Shown here in pieces: positions 1 to 7,224 of a DNA stretch of 64,000 nt (position 1 is its first letter; every line of letters begins with the position of its first letter). A program made the translations under genes and the position numbers. The DNA is from Terrimonas ferruginea DSM 30193 (GTDB taxonomy: Bacteria > Bacteroidota > Bacteroidia > Chitinophagales > Chitinophagaceae). The DNA is taken from the NCBI RefSeq assembly GCF_000425585.1, contig NZ_AUDS01000026.1:24939-88938 (forward strand), in the 5' to 3' direction. Under the pieces are notes generated by a model. That model was not told the origin of the DNA, did no database searches, and worked only from the letters and a program-made list of their open reading frames with translations.

Positions 1-1070
1 TGGTCCAGCAGTTGAAAATTTTCAAGCATGCTTTTATCGCGCTTGATCTTTGGCAGTAATTCATTAACCGCGATGCTGTGCGGCACCGTCCAGTAGGGAT
101 AGAGTATTACCTCGCGTATATAACTGCTGAGGGTTGGCGTAGGCATGGAGGGATTTCCCGCCACGATGCGCATACGGATTATTTCTTCCCTTGCTGTGCT
201 GACCGTCAGCGTAGCCGCGGGTATGTTTACCACCACCACACTATCGGGGGCAAACCGGCCATATAACCAGCGATTGGCATCAATAGCGCTCTTTAACTGA
301 GCTATTCTGCGTGCCAGCGGCACATTGATTTCCTGCTTCAGCGAACTGCGGATTACACCATCCGCGATCAATCCGAATGTATGCTGTAATATTTTTATCG
401 CCTTTTTCATGTCCTGCTTCGACGGCGTGCTGTCATTGTCTACCAATTGCCAGCTTCGAAGTTTGGCAACCAAAATTTTGTTGAGCGGATCTGCCTGTAC
501 AGCATTCATTGCCTGTTCGCGGTATCCGGGAGTTCCGGTACTCCCGGTTAATATTTTTAATTGCTGCAGCAAAGGGACAACGGGTTTGTAAAGCGTGGCA
601 AGGCTATCCGCCATTAGCTGCAGTTGTGCCGAACGATAGTATGTCAGCAATAGATCGGGCAATGAATCCTGTGTACAGGCCGTCATTACACCTTTGAATG
701 ACAGTACCGGCTCACGCTGACCACAGATCAATGCCGACATCAGCATGAATAAAGACTTCGTATACCCTATTTCTGTCTCCACACTATCGCTGGCCGTTAC
801 AGGCAGTTTGTCAAACGACGGCCACTCTGGCTGTTGCATATCCACACCCAGGCCGCCGGTACTTTTAAAAAGACTATCAGCGGAGAGTTTCAGTGCTTCC
901 TGATTTTTTCCCAGCCAACAGGCCTGCATATCCGTGAGCTTATAAAACCTGTATACTAATGAAGGGATATCGCGCTGTTGCAAACGCGACCTCAGCAGCT
1001 CGCCGGTACTTTGCCCCCGTACAGCGCCGGATAATAGCAGGACATATAAAAAGAGCGATTTGATCCACAT
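1..1070 (-). CDS. L,D-transpeptidase, YcbB/LdtD type (3' end outside window)
   Basis: The frame is open from an ATG at 1070 to the window edge, about 356 residues. It starts with a signal peptide (MWIKSLFLYVLLLSG, then a cleavage region ending AVRGQ). An alpha-helical scaffold follows, and then the conserved entry to the catalytic domain: RWLYGRF, VVVVNIPAATL, a GNPSMPTPTL segment, and YPYWTVPHSIAVNELLPKI. These last motifs are characteristic of the large YcbB-like L,D-transpeptidases, which make 3-3 cross-links in peptidoglycan on the outer face of the cytoplasmic membrane. The catalytic Cys/His motif would lie beyond base 1 and is not seen. Only 2 bp separate this gene from the coiled-coil gene upstream, so the two are probably co-transcribed. 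Family assignment is good; activity cannot be judged. Confidence 0.85.
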   Translation of the reverse strand, partial: MWIKSLFLYVLLLSGAVRGQSTGELLRSRLQQRDIPSLVYRFYKLTDMQACWLGKNQEALKLSADSLFKSTGGLGVDMQQPEWPSFDKLPVTASDSVETEIGYTKSLFMLMSALICGQREPVLSFKGVMTACTQDSLPDLLLTYYRSAQLQLMADSLATLYKPVVPLLQQLKILTGSTGTPGYREQAMNAVQADPLNKILVAKLRSWQLVDNDSTPSKQDMKKAIKILQHTFGLIADGVIRSSLKQEINVPLARRIAQLKSAIDANRWLYGRFAPDSVVVVNIPAATLTVSTAREEIIRMRIVAGNPSMPTPTLSSYIREVILYPYWTVPHSIAVNELLPKIKRDKSMLENFQLLD

Positions 1071-1072
1071 AC

Positions 1073-1429
1073 TTATTCGTTGCTGAAATGAGAAACAAAA
1101 TTTTCTTTTAAAAGGGCAAACTGATAATGCAGTTTGTCGAGTTCCGTCCGTATACGGTCAGCTGAATTTTTGATCTCGGGATCGGACATCTGCCCTCCGG
1201 CGGCGTTCAATTGCCTTTCGAACGTCTGTATATCCTGTTTCAGCAACAAGATACCTTCATCTTTGCGGATCAACTTGCTGAGAAAATCTTCCAGGTTCAT
1301 CAGTTGCGCTCCTGAAATATCACCCTGTGCCAGTTCACTTACCTGGTGTTTAAACTGCATGTTCTCACTCTGCAAAAGCATCACCTGCAGTTTCCAATGA
1401 TTGACTTCGTCTGATAACGCACTATCCAT
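1073..1429 (-). CDS. Small coiled-coil protein of unknown function
   Basis: 118 residues, hydrophilic, without signal peptide or membrane segment. The sequence is rich in Leu, Gln, Glu and Lys in heptad-like spacing (residues about 8-40 and 55-105), which suggests two coiled-coil helices. It lies 2 bp upstream of the L,D-transpeptidase start. A terminator separates it from hsp20 upstream. I do not recognise a family. Cytoplasmic location and co-expression with the transpeptidase are inferred only from sequence character and spacing. Confidence 0.7.
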   Translation of the reverse strand: MDSALSDEVNHWKLQVMLLQSENMQFKHQVSELAQGDISGAQLMNLEDFLSKLIRKDEGILLLKQDIQTFERQLNAAGGQMSDPEIKNSADRIRTELDKLHYQFALLKENFVSHFSNE

Positions 1430-1456
1430 AACCAGTGATTTAAAAGCTATATGATG

Positions 1457-1487
1457 AAAAAAGGCCCGTCATTTTACAATGGCGGGC
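1457..1487 (-). terminator. Rho-independent terminator of hsp20
   Basis: On the minus strand a 10-bp stem (GCCCGCCATT pairing with AATGACGGGC, one G-T pair) is followed by six T residues. It lies 20 bp after the hsp20 stop codon and before the coiled-coil gene. Confidence 0.8.
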
Positions 1488-1506
1488 AATGCAGTCTGTG
1501 TACTGA

Positions 1507-1953
1507 TCAATTTACAGCGATCTTTTTTGCTGCAGACTGCCGTGCTTCCTTGTTGCGCGGAAGCAGCAGATGTAACACCCCGTTTTCATACCTGGCGTCG
1601 ATCTTATCCTTGTTTACCGCATCAGGCAGATTGAATGACCGGCTGAAGGAAGAATAGCTGTACTCTTTCCTTGTAAACTTCTTTTCTTTTTCATCCTTTG
1701 TTACTTCCTTTTCCGCCAGGATAGTGAGCAGGTTGCCTTCAACGTTTATTTGAAAGTCTTCCTTTTCCATACCCGGTGCGGCGAGCGATACCTCGTAGGC
1801 ATCGGAAGTCTCAACGATATTAACAGCCGGCACAGATAATACCCGGGCCGGAAGAAAAAAATCTTTTTGAAACCACTCATTCCATGGTTTGAAAAAGTCA
1901 GTCAACAAGCCCGGCGTCTCACCGCTTGTTTTCGTCAGTTCCTTTGTGGCCAT
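1507..1953 (-). CDS. Hsp20 / alpha-crystallin small heat-shock protein
   Basis: 148 residues, normal length for a bacterial small heat-shock protein that holds unfolding proteins in the cytoplasm. The alpha-crystallin domain covers about residues 40-140. It includes the strand NVEGNLLTILAEKE, the Arg-rich EYSYSSFSRSFNLP stretch and the typical GVLHLLLPR signature near the C-terminus. It starts at ATG 1953. An FNR-like operator and a near-consensus TAnnTTTG box lie upstream (separate entry), and a terminator follows. This suggests a single-gene transcript controlled with the stress and respiration genes downstream in the window. Confidence 0.95.
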   Translation of the reverse strand: MATKELTKTSGETPGLLTDFFKPWNEWFQKDFFLPARVLSVPAVNIVETSDAYEVSLAAPGMEKEDFQINVEGNLLTILAEKEVTKDEKEKKFTRKEYSYSSFSRSFNLPDAVNKDKIDARYENGVLHLLLPRNKEARQSAAKKIAVN

Positions 1954-1991
1954 ACAAATACTGTTTATTTGATGAAGAAAAAATTACAGTA

Positions 1992-2057
1992 CGAATCTAT
2001 TCTCCTTTCCTGCTCTTTACAACGACCTTACTCAACCCCGGTAATGAACTTGATCAA
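1992..2057 (-). promoter_or_regulatory. hsp20 promoter with FNR/CRP-type box
   Basis: The box ATGAACTTGATCAA (2044-2057) matches TTGAT-N4-ATCAA at 8 of 10 defined positions. Its centre is 51.5 bp upstream of TAGATTCG on the minus strand (1999 to 1992), a one-mismatch TAnnTTTG box. A TTG lies 20 bp further upstream (2022-2020). The box-to-promoter spacing is the same as at the oxidase and USP operons. Confidence 0.55.
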
Positions 2058-2140
2058 TTTCCTGTATGCAAACATCATAACACCGGCTGACCTCTCTCAT
2101 GGGAAACAGCGTTAGACCAACCTACTTTTAAACAAAAAAA

Positions 2141-2773
2141 TTGCTTACATCATCCCCTGATATTATCATCGAACAATACGACCGCTGGATCGACCAGTAT
2201 CCGGCTGTGTTCCAGAGTAAATTGCTGGCTATAAAAGAGGTATGGCCTCGCGGGGAGCAACTTATTTCAGTGGAAATAGGCACCGTATCGGGCAGGCTGG
2301 CGGCGGCGCTGTGCGTACACGAAGGACTGCAAACCCCTACCGGCCTGGAAACGCCGGCGGAACAAATTCCGGTGGCCACAATACCGGGCCTTGCGGAAGA
2401 CCTTCCTTACGAAAATGAGCAGGCCGACGTGATATTGATGAATGGTTGCATAAGTCATGTCAAAGACGTGCCACGCGCATTAAACGAAGCGCACAGGGTA
2501 CTGAAACCCGGCGGTACGCTGATACTGTCTTTTATCGATCGCAACAGCGAGCTCGCATCGCATTATGAAGCGCATCTTTCGGAGGGCTCATTTCGCGCCT
2601 GTGCCCGTTTGTATACGGCAGAAGAAGTACAAACACTGTTGAACCAGGCAGGATTTCAGCAGTTGAATTTCTACCAAACATTATTTGGTCACCTGCACAC
2701 GATCACCGGCGTGCAGCAGCCCCGGTCCGGCTACGGAGAGGGCTCCTTCGTCGTGATAAAATGCAGGCGTTGA
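2141..2773 (+). CDS. Class I SAM-dependent methyltransferase (UbiE-like)
   Basis: 210 residues. Motif I is somewhat degraded (VEIGTVSGRLAAAL). A well-kept post-motif region follows (ADVILMNGCISHV, then EAHRVLKPGGTLILSF), diagnostic of Rossmann-fold methyltransferases of the Methyltransf_11 group. The substrate is unknown. The start is TTG at 2141; the first in-frame ATG comes only after about 100 residues and would remove the SAM site. A TACTTTTA box at 2123-2130 resembles the Bacteroidota -7 element. The next gene follows after 27 bp. Its place beside hsp20, a PNPOx-like protein and USPs suggests a stress role, which is inference. Confidence 0.8.
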   Translation: MLTSSPDIIIEQYDRWIDQYPAVFQSKLLAIKEVWPRGEQLISVEIGTVSGRLAAALCVHEGLQTPTGLETPAEQIPVATIPGLAEDLPYENEQADVILMNGCISHVKDVPRALNEAHRVLKPGGTLILSFIDRNSELASHYEAHLSEGSFRACARLYTAEEVQTLLNQAGFQQLNFYQTLFGHLHTITGVQQPRSGYGEGSFVVIKCRR

Positions 2774-2800
2774 ACATTTTTCAAACTAAAAAAAAATAAC

Positions 2801-3274
2801 ATGATCGGACATCTTAACGAAGAAGAAGTTGAAAGTTTGCTCAATCACCAGGTGATCGGCCGCATCGGATGCTGCGTCGACAACCGTTGTTATGTAGTAC
2901 CGATCAGTTTCGCTTACGATGGCCGGTATGTTTATTGCCGTTCGCAGGAAGGGCTGAAAATACAGATGATGCGGAAAAATCCGCATGTTTGTTTTGAAGC
3001 CGAAAACACCCGCAATCATGCCAATTGGCAGAGTGTGGTGATACAGGGCATTTACGAGGAGCTGGAGGCAGTTGACGAACGTAACGAAGCCCTGACATGG
3101 CTTCACAAACGCGTATTGCCCATACGGAGCAGCGAAACCACACACCTGGGAAATGACTGGCCTTTTAGCGCCGGAGACAATGATGCCGTTGATGGAATTA
3201 TTTTCCGTATCCAGGTTGTTGAGAAAAGCGGCCGGTTCGAACGGACAAACCAGGATTATTATTTCGCCACGTAA
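2801..3274 (+). CDS. Pyridoxamine 5'-phosphate oxidase-like flavin-binding protein
   Basis: 157 residues with the split-barrel fold of the PNPOx/NimA group. Features are the N-terminal helix (LNEEEVESLLNHQVIGRIG), the barrel strands CYVVPISFAYDGRYVYCRS, and the NPHVCFEAE and WQSVVIQGIYEEL segments that usually line the FMN or haem pocket. Proteins of this family act as FMN-dependent reductases or bind flavin or haem in the cytoplasm. The exact reaction cannot be told. The gene sits between the methyltransferase and a small membrane protein 7 bp downstream, so the three are likely one transcript. Confidence 0.85.
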   Translation: MIGHLNEEEVESLLNHQVIGRIGCCVDNRCYVVPISFAYDGRYVYCRSQEGLKIQMMRKNPHVCFEAENTRNHANWQSVVIQGIYEELEAVDERNEALTWLHKRVLPIRSSETTHLGNDWPFSAGDNDAVDGIIFRIQVVEKSGRFERTNQDYYFAT

Positions 3275-3281
3275 TTTTTTT

Positions 3282-3689
3282 GTGAAAAAATTGGTGTTGA
3301 TATCGGAAGCTGTTACCGGGTTGTCTGCACTTATCTGCGGCGGCCTGCTCGTTACCTGGCCCGATGGCTCGGCTATCGGGCTTCCGCTTTTCCTCCTGAA
3401 GACATCACCATTCGACAATTTCTTTATCCCGGGTTTAATACTGGCTTTGGTGATCGGGGGCAGCCAGTTAACTGCCTTGCTTGCCGGTCTCAGCAACCTT
3501 ACAAGCGCCGGCCGCCGGACGCTGATGGCGGGGGTCTTGCTTGTTGGCTGGATCATTGTCCAGGTAATCATGATCCGGGGATTCAGTTGGTTACACCTGA
3601 TCTTTATAAGCCTGGGCGTATTCCAGATCATTTACGGAGCGAAAAATACTGGAAAAATGAAAGGCCTTGCCGGCTGTGACGTATTGTAG
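3282..3689 (+). CDS. Small integral membrane protein, four predicted helices
   Basis: About 135 residues from GTG 3282 (VKKLVLISEAVTG). The frame is open further upstream, but there it overlaps the PNPOx-like gene, so the GTG 7 bp after that stop is preferred. Hydrophobic segments lie at about residues 4-25, 45-68, 80-100 and 103-120, giving four probable membrane spans. The length resembles small DoxX-like or DUF-type membrane proteins, but I see no diagnostic motif. Co-transcription with the upstream flavoprotein is likely. It faces the USP operon convergently. Confidence 0.65.
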   Translation: MKKLVLISEAVTGLSALICGGLLVTWPDGSAIGLPLFLLKTSPFDNFFIPGLILALVIGGSQLTALLAGLSNLTSAGRRTLMAGVLLVGWIIVQVIMIRGFSWLHLIFISLGVFQIIYGAKNTGKMKGLAGCDVL

Positions 3690-3714
3690 CTTCCTGACAG
3701 TATACGCATACCAC

Positions 3715-4554
3715 TTATTTGTTGTGAGCAATGAAAACGGGAAGCTTCAGGTTGCGGATAAGGTTGTCGGCCATGCTGGGCCGGAACCATCTCGAAACCG
3801 TATTACGGCGGTAAGCGCCGAGAATGACAAGCGGCTGCTCCCTTACCGATTTCAGGTATTGTGCGATAGCTGTTTCCGCATCGCCTTTGAGTACGGTGAA
3901 CGCAGCTTTGGGACAATGGCGCTTCAGCCATTCACGCACTAACTTATGGTCATTCATGTACGCAGGTTTGCCGGCGGCTTTCACTGTAATCACTTCAACG
4001 GGATAACCTGCAAACTCGGGTAATACATAGCAAAACATTTTCATGGCATGTACGGAAGTCGGCTGACCATCATACAGCCAGATCAGCTTTGATACCGGCT
4101 TAAACTGCACGGGCACTACCACTACCGGGCATTGCGCATTGGAAAGAAGATCCCGGATAAAATCCGTGGGAACAGGTTCTGCATAATTCGTCAGCGTTTC
4201 ATGACCATCTATTATGAGCATATCCGCATACATCGTTTCATGCAACAGTTCGCGGATGGCCACATTATAATCGTGGTGTATCGAAAAACTCAGCCCTTCT
4301 TCTTTTGCTTTAATAGCAAAATCGGCGGATGATGCTTCGCGCATACGCTGATCTTTTTTATTAAGTTTTCCCAGCCGGTCATCCGTTGTACCCTCCCCGG
4401 ATACCGCGTCTGAAATCCGGTAACTGGTACGCATTATATCGTCAAGAAACACGCCTACCAGGTGGGCTTTTGTTTCCTTACAAAAATGGATGGCAAAATC
4501 CCTGGTGGAAGACGAATACCGGAGACCGTCGAATGCGGCAATGATTTTACGCAT
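3715..4554 (-). CDS. Universal stress protein, tandem UspA domains (second of pair)
   Basis: 279 residues made of two UspA-like halves. It begins with the typical strand RKIIAAFDGLRYSSSTRDFA, and the first half ends near VPTDFIRDLLSNAQCPVVVVP. The second half ends with PLVILGAYRRN, SRWFRPSMADNLI and LPVFIAHNK, the usual Usp C-terminal signature without the full ATP-binding GxxG-x9-GS pattern. It probably binds effectors or nucleotides in the cytoplasm under stress. It follows the paralogous gene by 14 bp in one operon. The two share about the same length and layout and look like an old tandem duplication. Confidence 0.9.
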   Translation of the reverse strand: MRKIIAAFDGLRYSSSTRDFAIHFCKETKAHLVGVFLDDIMRTSYRISDAVSGEGTTDDRLGKLNKKDQRMREASSADFAIKAKEEGLSFSIHHDYNVAIRELLHETMYADMLIIDGHETLTNYAEPVPTDFIRDLLSNAQCPVVVVPVQFKPVSKLIWLYDGQPTSVHAMKMFCYVLPEFAGYPVEVITVKAAGKPAYMNDHKLVREWLKRHCPKAAFTVLKGDAETAIAQYLKSVREQPLVILGAYRRNTVSRWFRPSMADNLIRNLKLPVFIAHNK

Positions 4555-4568
4555 GATTCAGTTTATTT

Positions 4569-5408
4569 TTAAAGATGAGCAATAAAGAGCGGGCGCGTGA
4601 TAACTTTTATTATAAGATCCGCGGTACTCTCCCGAAAAAACCTCGACAGGGCATTTCGGCCATAGGCGCCCATTATAACAAATGCATTTTTCCTTCCGGA
4701 TAAAAACGAAAACAATGCATCTTGCTCATCTCCTTTCAATGCCTGGAAGCCGATAGAGGAATAATTATGCTGCAGCCAGCCGCGCAGACCGGCTTTTTCG
4801 TCTTCCTGCCATGCTCCGCTTTTATTTACTTGTAAAACGGTCACCTTTTTATCTGACAGCGCGGGAAAGAGATAGGTGAATTGTTTCATAGCAAAGGCAG
4901 CAGACTTCGAATTGTCGTAGGTGAAAATAAGTTCGTCGATGCTGTAGAAATCGCCGGGCGCAATGATTACCGGGCATTCGGCATCTCTGAGCAATTCCCG
5001 CACGAAGCCGGAAGGCACTCCTTCGTATCGTTTGTTAAAAGAAGTATCGGCATCGACAATGAGCACATCGGCATACCGGCTTTCGCGGATCACTTCTGCT
5101 ACCGGCGTTCCTTCATCGCGATGTATACTGAACCTTACATTATGCACATAACAGGCGCGTTCAAATTCGGCGATATGCGCTTCCGTTTTTGTGCATTTCT
5201 CCTTGTATTCCTTTGAATCTTTATCGATGTCCCATTTAATATAGGCTGCGCCGGCCGTCTTTTTCAAAACAGGCTCCTGGTCGGCGACCAGGTTTTCCAG
5301 AAATACGCCGGTAAGCAGGGAATCCGTCAATGCCGCCAGATAGCAGGCAAAGTCGACAGCAGCCTTGTCCGGGCTCAATGCATCCAGTGCGAGCAGGATC
5401 TTTTTCAT
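4569..5408 (-). CDS. Universal stress protein, tandem UspA domains (first of pair)
   Basis: About 280 residues from ATG 5408 (MKKILLALDALSPDKAAVDFA). An in-frame ATG six codons upstream is possible, but the Usp fold begins at this one. Two UspA halves are visible. Motifs include VPSGFVRELLRDAECPVIIAP in the middle and FVIMGAYGRN, SRFFRESTADLI and TRPLFIAHL at the C-terminus. It is the promoter-proximal gene of a two-gene USP operon. A perfect TAnnTTTG box and an upstream CTGAT-type operator precede it (separate entry), so I infer control by the CRP/FNR-type regulator nearby. Confidence 0.9.
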   Translation of the reverse strand: MKKILLALDALSPDKAAVDFACYLAALTDSLLTGVFLENLVADQEPVLKKTAGAAYIKWDIDKDSKEYKEKCTKTEAHIAEFERACYVHNVRFSIHRDEGTPVAEVIRESRYADVLIVDADTSFNKRYEGVPSGFVRELLRDAECPVIIAPGDFYSIDELIFTYDNSKSAAFAMKQFTYLFPALSDKKVTVLQVNKSGAWQEDEKAGLRGWLQHNYSSIGFQALKGDEQDALFSFLSGRKNAFVIMGAYGRNALSRFFRESTADLIIKVITRPLFIAHL

Positions 5409-5423
5409 TCGGTAACATTTTAC

Positions 5424-5489
5424 CAAATTTATTCCGCCTCACTATCTGAATCTATGACAGGGGTTATTGGGAAAACTGATTGTTCTCAC
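5424..5489 (-). promoter_or_regulatory. USP operon promoter with FNR/CRP-type box
   Basis: On the minus strand TAAATTTG (5431 to 5424) is a perfect TAnnTTTG -7 box, 16 bp from the start codon. No TTG -33 element is seen at the expected distance. Centred 51.5 bp upstream is CTGATTGTTCTCAC (plus-strand 5476-5489), which keeps the TGAT and TCA cores. The absent -33 element and the fixed spacing fit an activator-dependent promoter. Confidence 0.55.
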
Positions 5490-5494
5490 GAAAA

Positions 5495-6145
5495 TCAGAA
5501 CGCTTTGTATCCTACCGGAGCAGCTTTGCGTTGCAGTGTTTTCTGTTTTTGCATTTTGTTCATGAAACGTTTCAGCAGCTCAGGCGAAGGTTGTGTTGCC
5601 GGAGGTTTGCCCATGGCGGGGGAACGTAACACGCTTAATGCCTGAAGACTGGAAAGATCGAAGAGTATGCCTTCCCAGAAAAAAGGACGGCGGCCTTCGC
5701 CGGGTTGGGCGAAAAGCGTGCGGTAGCTTTTTATGCGTTTGTAATAATAACTGTTCGGGTAAACGGTCATCGTTTCTTTCCACCTGTCTTCGCGGTTCTG
5801 CGGAATCCGCGCAACGGTGAGTACGGCATCGATACCGTCGCTTTTCAATTCCTTATACAAAACTCCTTCGTGGCTTTCGTCCAGCCCGTTCTGTCCGTAT
5901 TTCTCCACCGCTGATATGGCGTAATAGCCGCGTTCCTGCAACAGGGCGACCATTTCCTTTTCAGCGACGCGGCGAGCCGCGGTATCGTCGGGAGGCAGTA
6001 TGGCAATGACTAATACGCGTTGTGCAGCTTTGAAGGTTTCTCCTGTTTGCCAGGAAGTATTCACACGTCCGGTACGGCAGCCGTTGAATGCAAAAGCTCC
6101 CGCCAATAGCAGGAGCCCGCAGATATATTGAAGAATCTTTTTCAA
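5495..6145 (-). CDS. Probable lipoprotein of unknown function
   Basis: 216 residues. A signal peptide ends in a lipobox-like AFNGC with the lipidated Cys at residue 23, so the mature protein is probably anchored in the outer or inner membrane. The middle (RVLVIAILPPDDTAARRVAEKEMVALL, then RGYYAISAVEKYG) resembles the fold of small periplasmic lipoproteins that build a TolB-N or DUF4136-like domain. The C-terminal 40 residues are Lys, Gln and Pro rich. It lies 15 bp downstream of a small membrane-protein gene, probably in one operon. Its function is not identified. Confidence 0.75.
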   Translation of the reverse strand: MKKILQYICGLLLLAGAFAFNGCRTGRVNTSWQTGETFKAAQRVLVIAILPPDDTAARRVAEKEMVALLQERGYYAISAVEKYGQNGLDESHEGVLYKELKSDGIDAVLTVARIPQNREDRWKETMTVYPNSYYYKRIKSYRTLFAQPGEGRRPFFWEGILFDLSSLQALSVLRSPAMGKPPATQPSPELLKRFMNKMQKQKTLQRKAAPVGYKAF

Positions 6146-6160
6146 AATAGATTGTTATCC

Positions 6161-6511
6161 TCAGGCGGGCTTCGCCAGATTGATAATGCAATCTACGATA
6201 ATGATTACATCCAGCAAGATACTGAGGAAAAATACCGGGATAGTAATTTTAGTGGGTTGTGCCGAAAGGTTGGTGATCAGTACCAGCACCATGGCTACCA
6301 TGGCAAACGGCCAAAGCGCCAAATTGTTTCCGGAATACATGATGAAAAACAATGTAAGCGGTGTAAGCACACAGGCATGCCCCATGAGCATAACAGCCAG
6401 CCAGGCAATCCGGTTTTTCTGCTGTGCTCCCGCCCAATCAAAAAAACGGCGGATGATGCTGGTTCTTTGTACGCTGTCTTGCAAAACGATGGGATGCTGA
6501 AGAGTTTTCAT
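6161..6511 (-). CDS. Small membrane protein of unknown function
   Basis: 116 residues from ATG 6511 (MKTLQHPIVLQDSV); an upstream in-frame ATG would add 17 poorly conserved-looking residues. Three hydrophobic helices are visible at about residues 33-55, 60-82 and 88-112. An N-terminal amphipathic region (SIIRRFFDWAGAQQKNR) precedes them. It is the first gene of a likely two-gene operon with the lipoprotein. A CTGAT half-site (6583-6596) lies 51.5 bp from a CAATTTTG box on the minus strand, a weak version of the promoter arrangement found at the neighbouring genes. Confidence 0.65.
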   Translation of the reverse strand: MKTLQHPIVLQDSVQRTSIIRRFFDWAGAQQKNRIAWLAVMLMGHACVLTPLTLFFIMYSGNNLALWPFAMVAMVLVLITNLSAQPTKITIPVFFLSILLDVIIIVDCIINLAKPA

Positions 6512-6604
6512 TGTTGTCCTGTTTAGACCACAAAATTGCTCTATCCGTCCGCTTTTTTTCATGACCTGTCACCTTTGCACGACTGATTTACGCAAACTGC
6601 AAGG

Positions 6605-6669
6605 CTGATCATTCTCATAACCGGAACGTACAGCATCATGGATTCCGGTGATACGACTGTTTATTTTTG
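6605..6669 (+). promoter_or_regulatory. Promoter of gene 6689 with FNR/CRP-type box
   Basis: TATTTTTG at 6662-6669 is a perfect TAnnTTTG box, 19 bp before the ATG. CTGATCATTCTCAT at 6605-6618 keeps the TGAT-N5-TCA core. Its centre is 50.5 bp upstream of the box, within one base of the spacing at the USP, hsp20 and oxidase promoters. No TTG -33 element is seen. Confidence 0.5.
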
Positions 6670-6688
6670 TTTGTAAATACCATTTTTT

Positions 6689-7039
6689 ATGCGGTTAAGA
6701 TTTTTGCGCAGCAAGACTATTCACGAAATTCAGGAGGCGTTCAGCCAGGAATTCCCGTTCCTGAAGCTGGAGTTTTATCCGCAGACCGGGAGCAAGGGAC
6801 TGAAAAGACATTTAATGCATGGCAGCAGTCTTGCCGATGCCGGCATGAAAAAAGAGGAAGCGTTTATTGATGTGAACCGCTACATGACCGTAGCGGAATT
6901 GGAGAATCTTTTGACAAAGGAACTTGGAGTGGATGCGCAGGTTTCACGTAAGTCGGGGCAGTTATGGCTCGAAACCACCATGACCGATGGCTGGACATTG
7001 GATAAACAGGATACGCATGGAAGGGAGTTGGAGAACTAA
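6689..7039 (+). CDS. Small hypothetical protein
   Basis: 116 residues, no signal peptide, no membrane segment. The first half is basic and aromatic (MRLRFLRSKTIHEIQEAFSQ). The second half has an acidic amphipathic stretch (DVNRYMTVAELENLLTKELG) and ends in a charged tail. I do not recognise a family. A perfect -7 box and an FNR-like site precede it, so I infer stress-linked expression. Heptamer repeats begin four bases after the stop codon. Confidence 0.65.
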   Translation: MRLRFLRSKTIHEIQEAFSQEFPFLKLEFYPQTGSKGLKRHLMHGSSLADAGMKKEEAFIDVNRYMTVAELENLLTKELGVDAQVSRKSGQLWLETTMTDGWTLDKQDTHGRELEN

Positions 7040-7042
7040 GTT

Positions 7043-7218
7043 GAATGGTGAATCGTGAATGGTGAATGGTCAATGGTCAATTGTCAATTGTGGTTGGTGA
7101 TCCCGAAGCCTCGGGAGTCAATCGTGAATCGTCAATCGGCAATTTTGAATAGACCATGGAGGCCAGTAGTATATCACCTATTACCTTACGCCTTACCCCT
7201 TACACCTTACACCTTCCC
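7043..7218. repeat. Heptanucleotide tandem arrays with an embedded micro-palindrome
   Basis: Eight consecutive 7-bp units of type GAATGGT/CAATGGT/CAATTGT run from 7043 to 7098. A 16-bp micro-palindrome TCCCGAAGCCTCGGGA (7101-7116) interrupts them. More units (CAATCGT, GAATCGT, CAATCGG) continue to about 7150. A second array, CCTTACG/CCTTACC/CCTTACA in five exact 7-bp steps, occupies 7184-7218, up to the end of the response-regulator gene. No gene is seen here. Confidence 0.9.
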
Positions 7219-7224
7219 TCTCTA

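Noticed and set aside
2770..2788. TTGA-N7-TCAA before the PNPOx-like gene as another FNR box
   Set aside because: The half-sites are seven bases apart instead of six, and no TAnnTTTG box follows at the expected distance.
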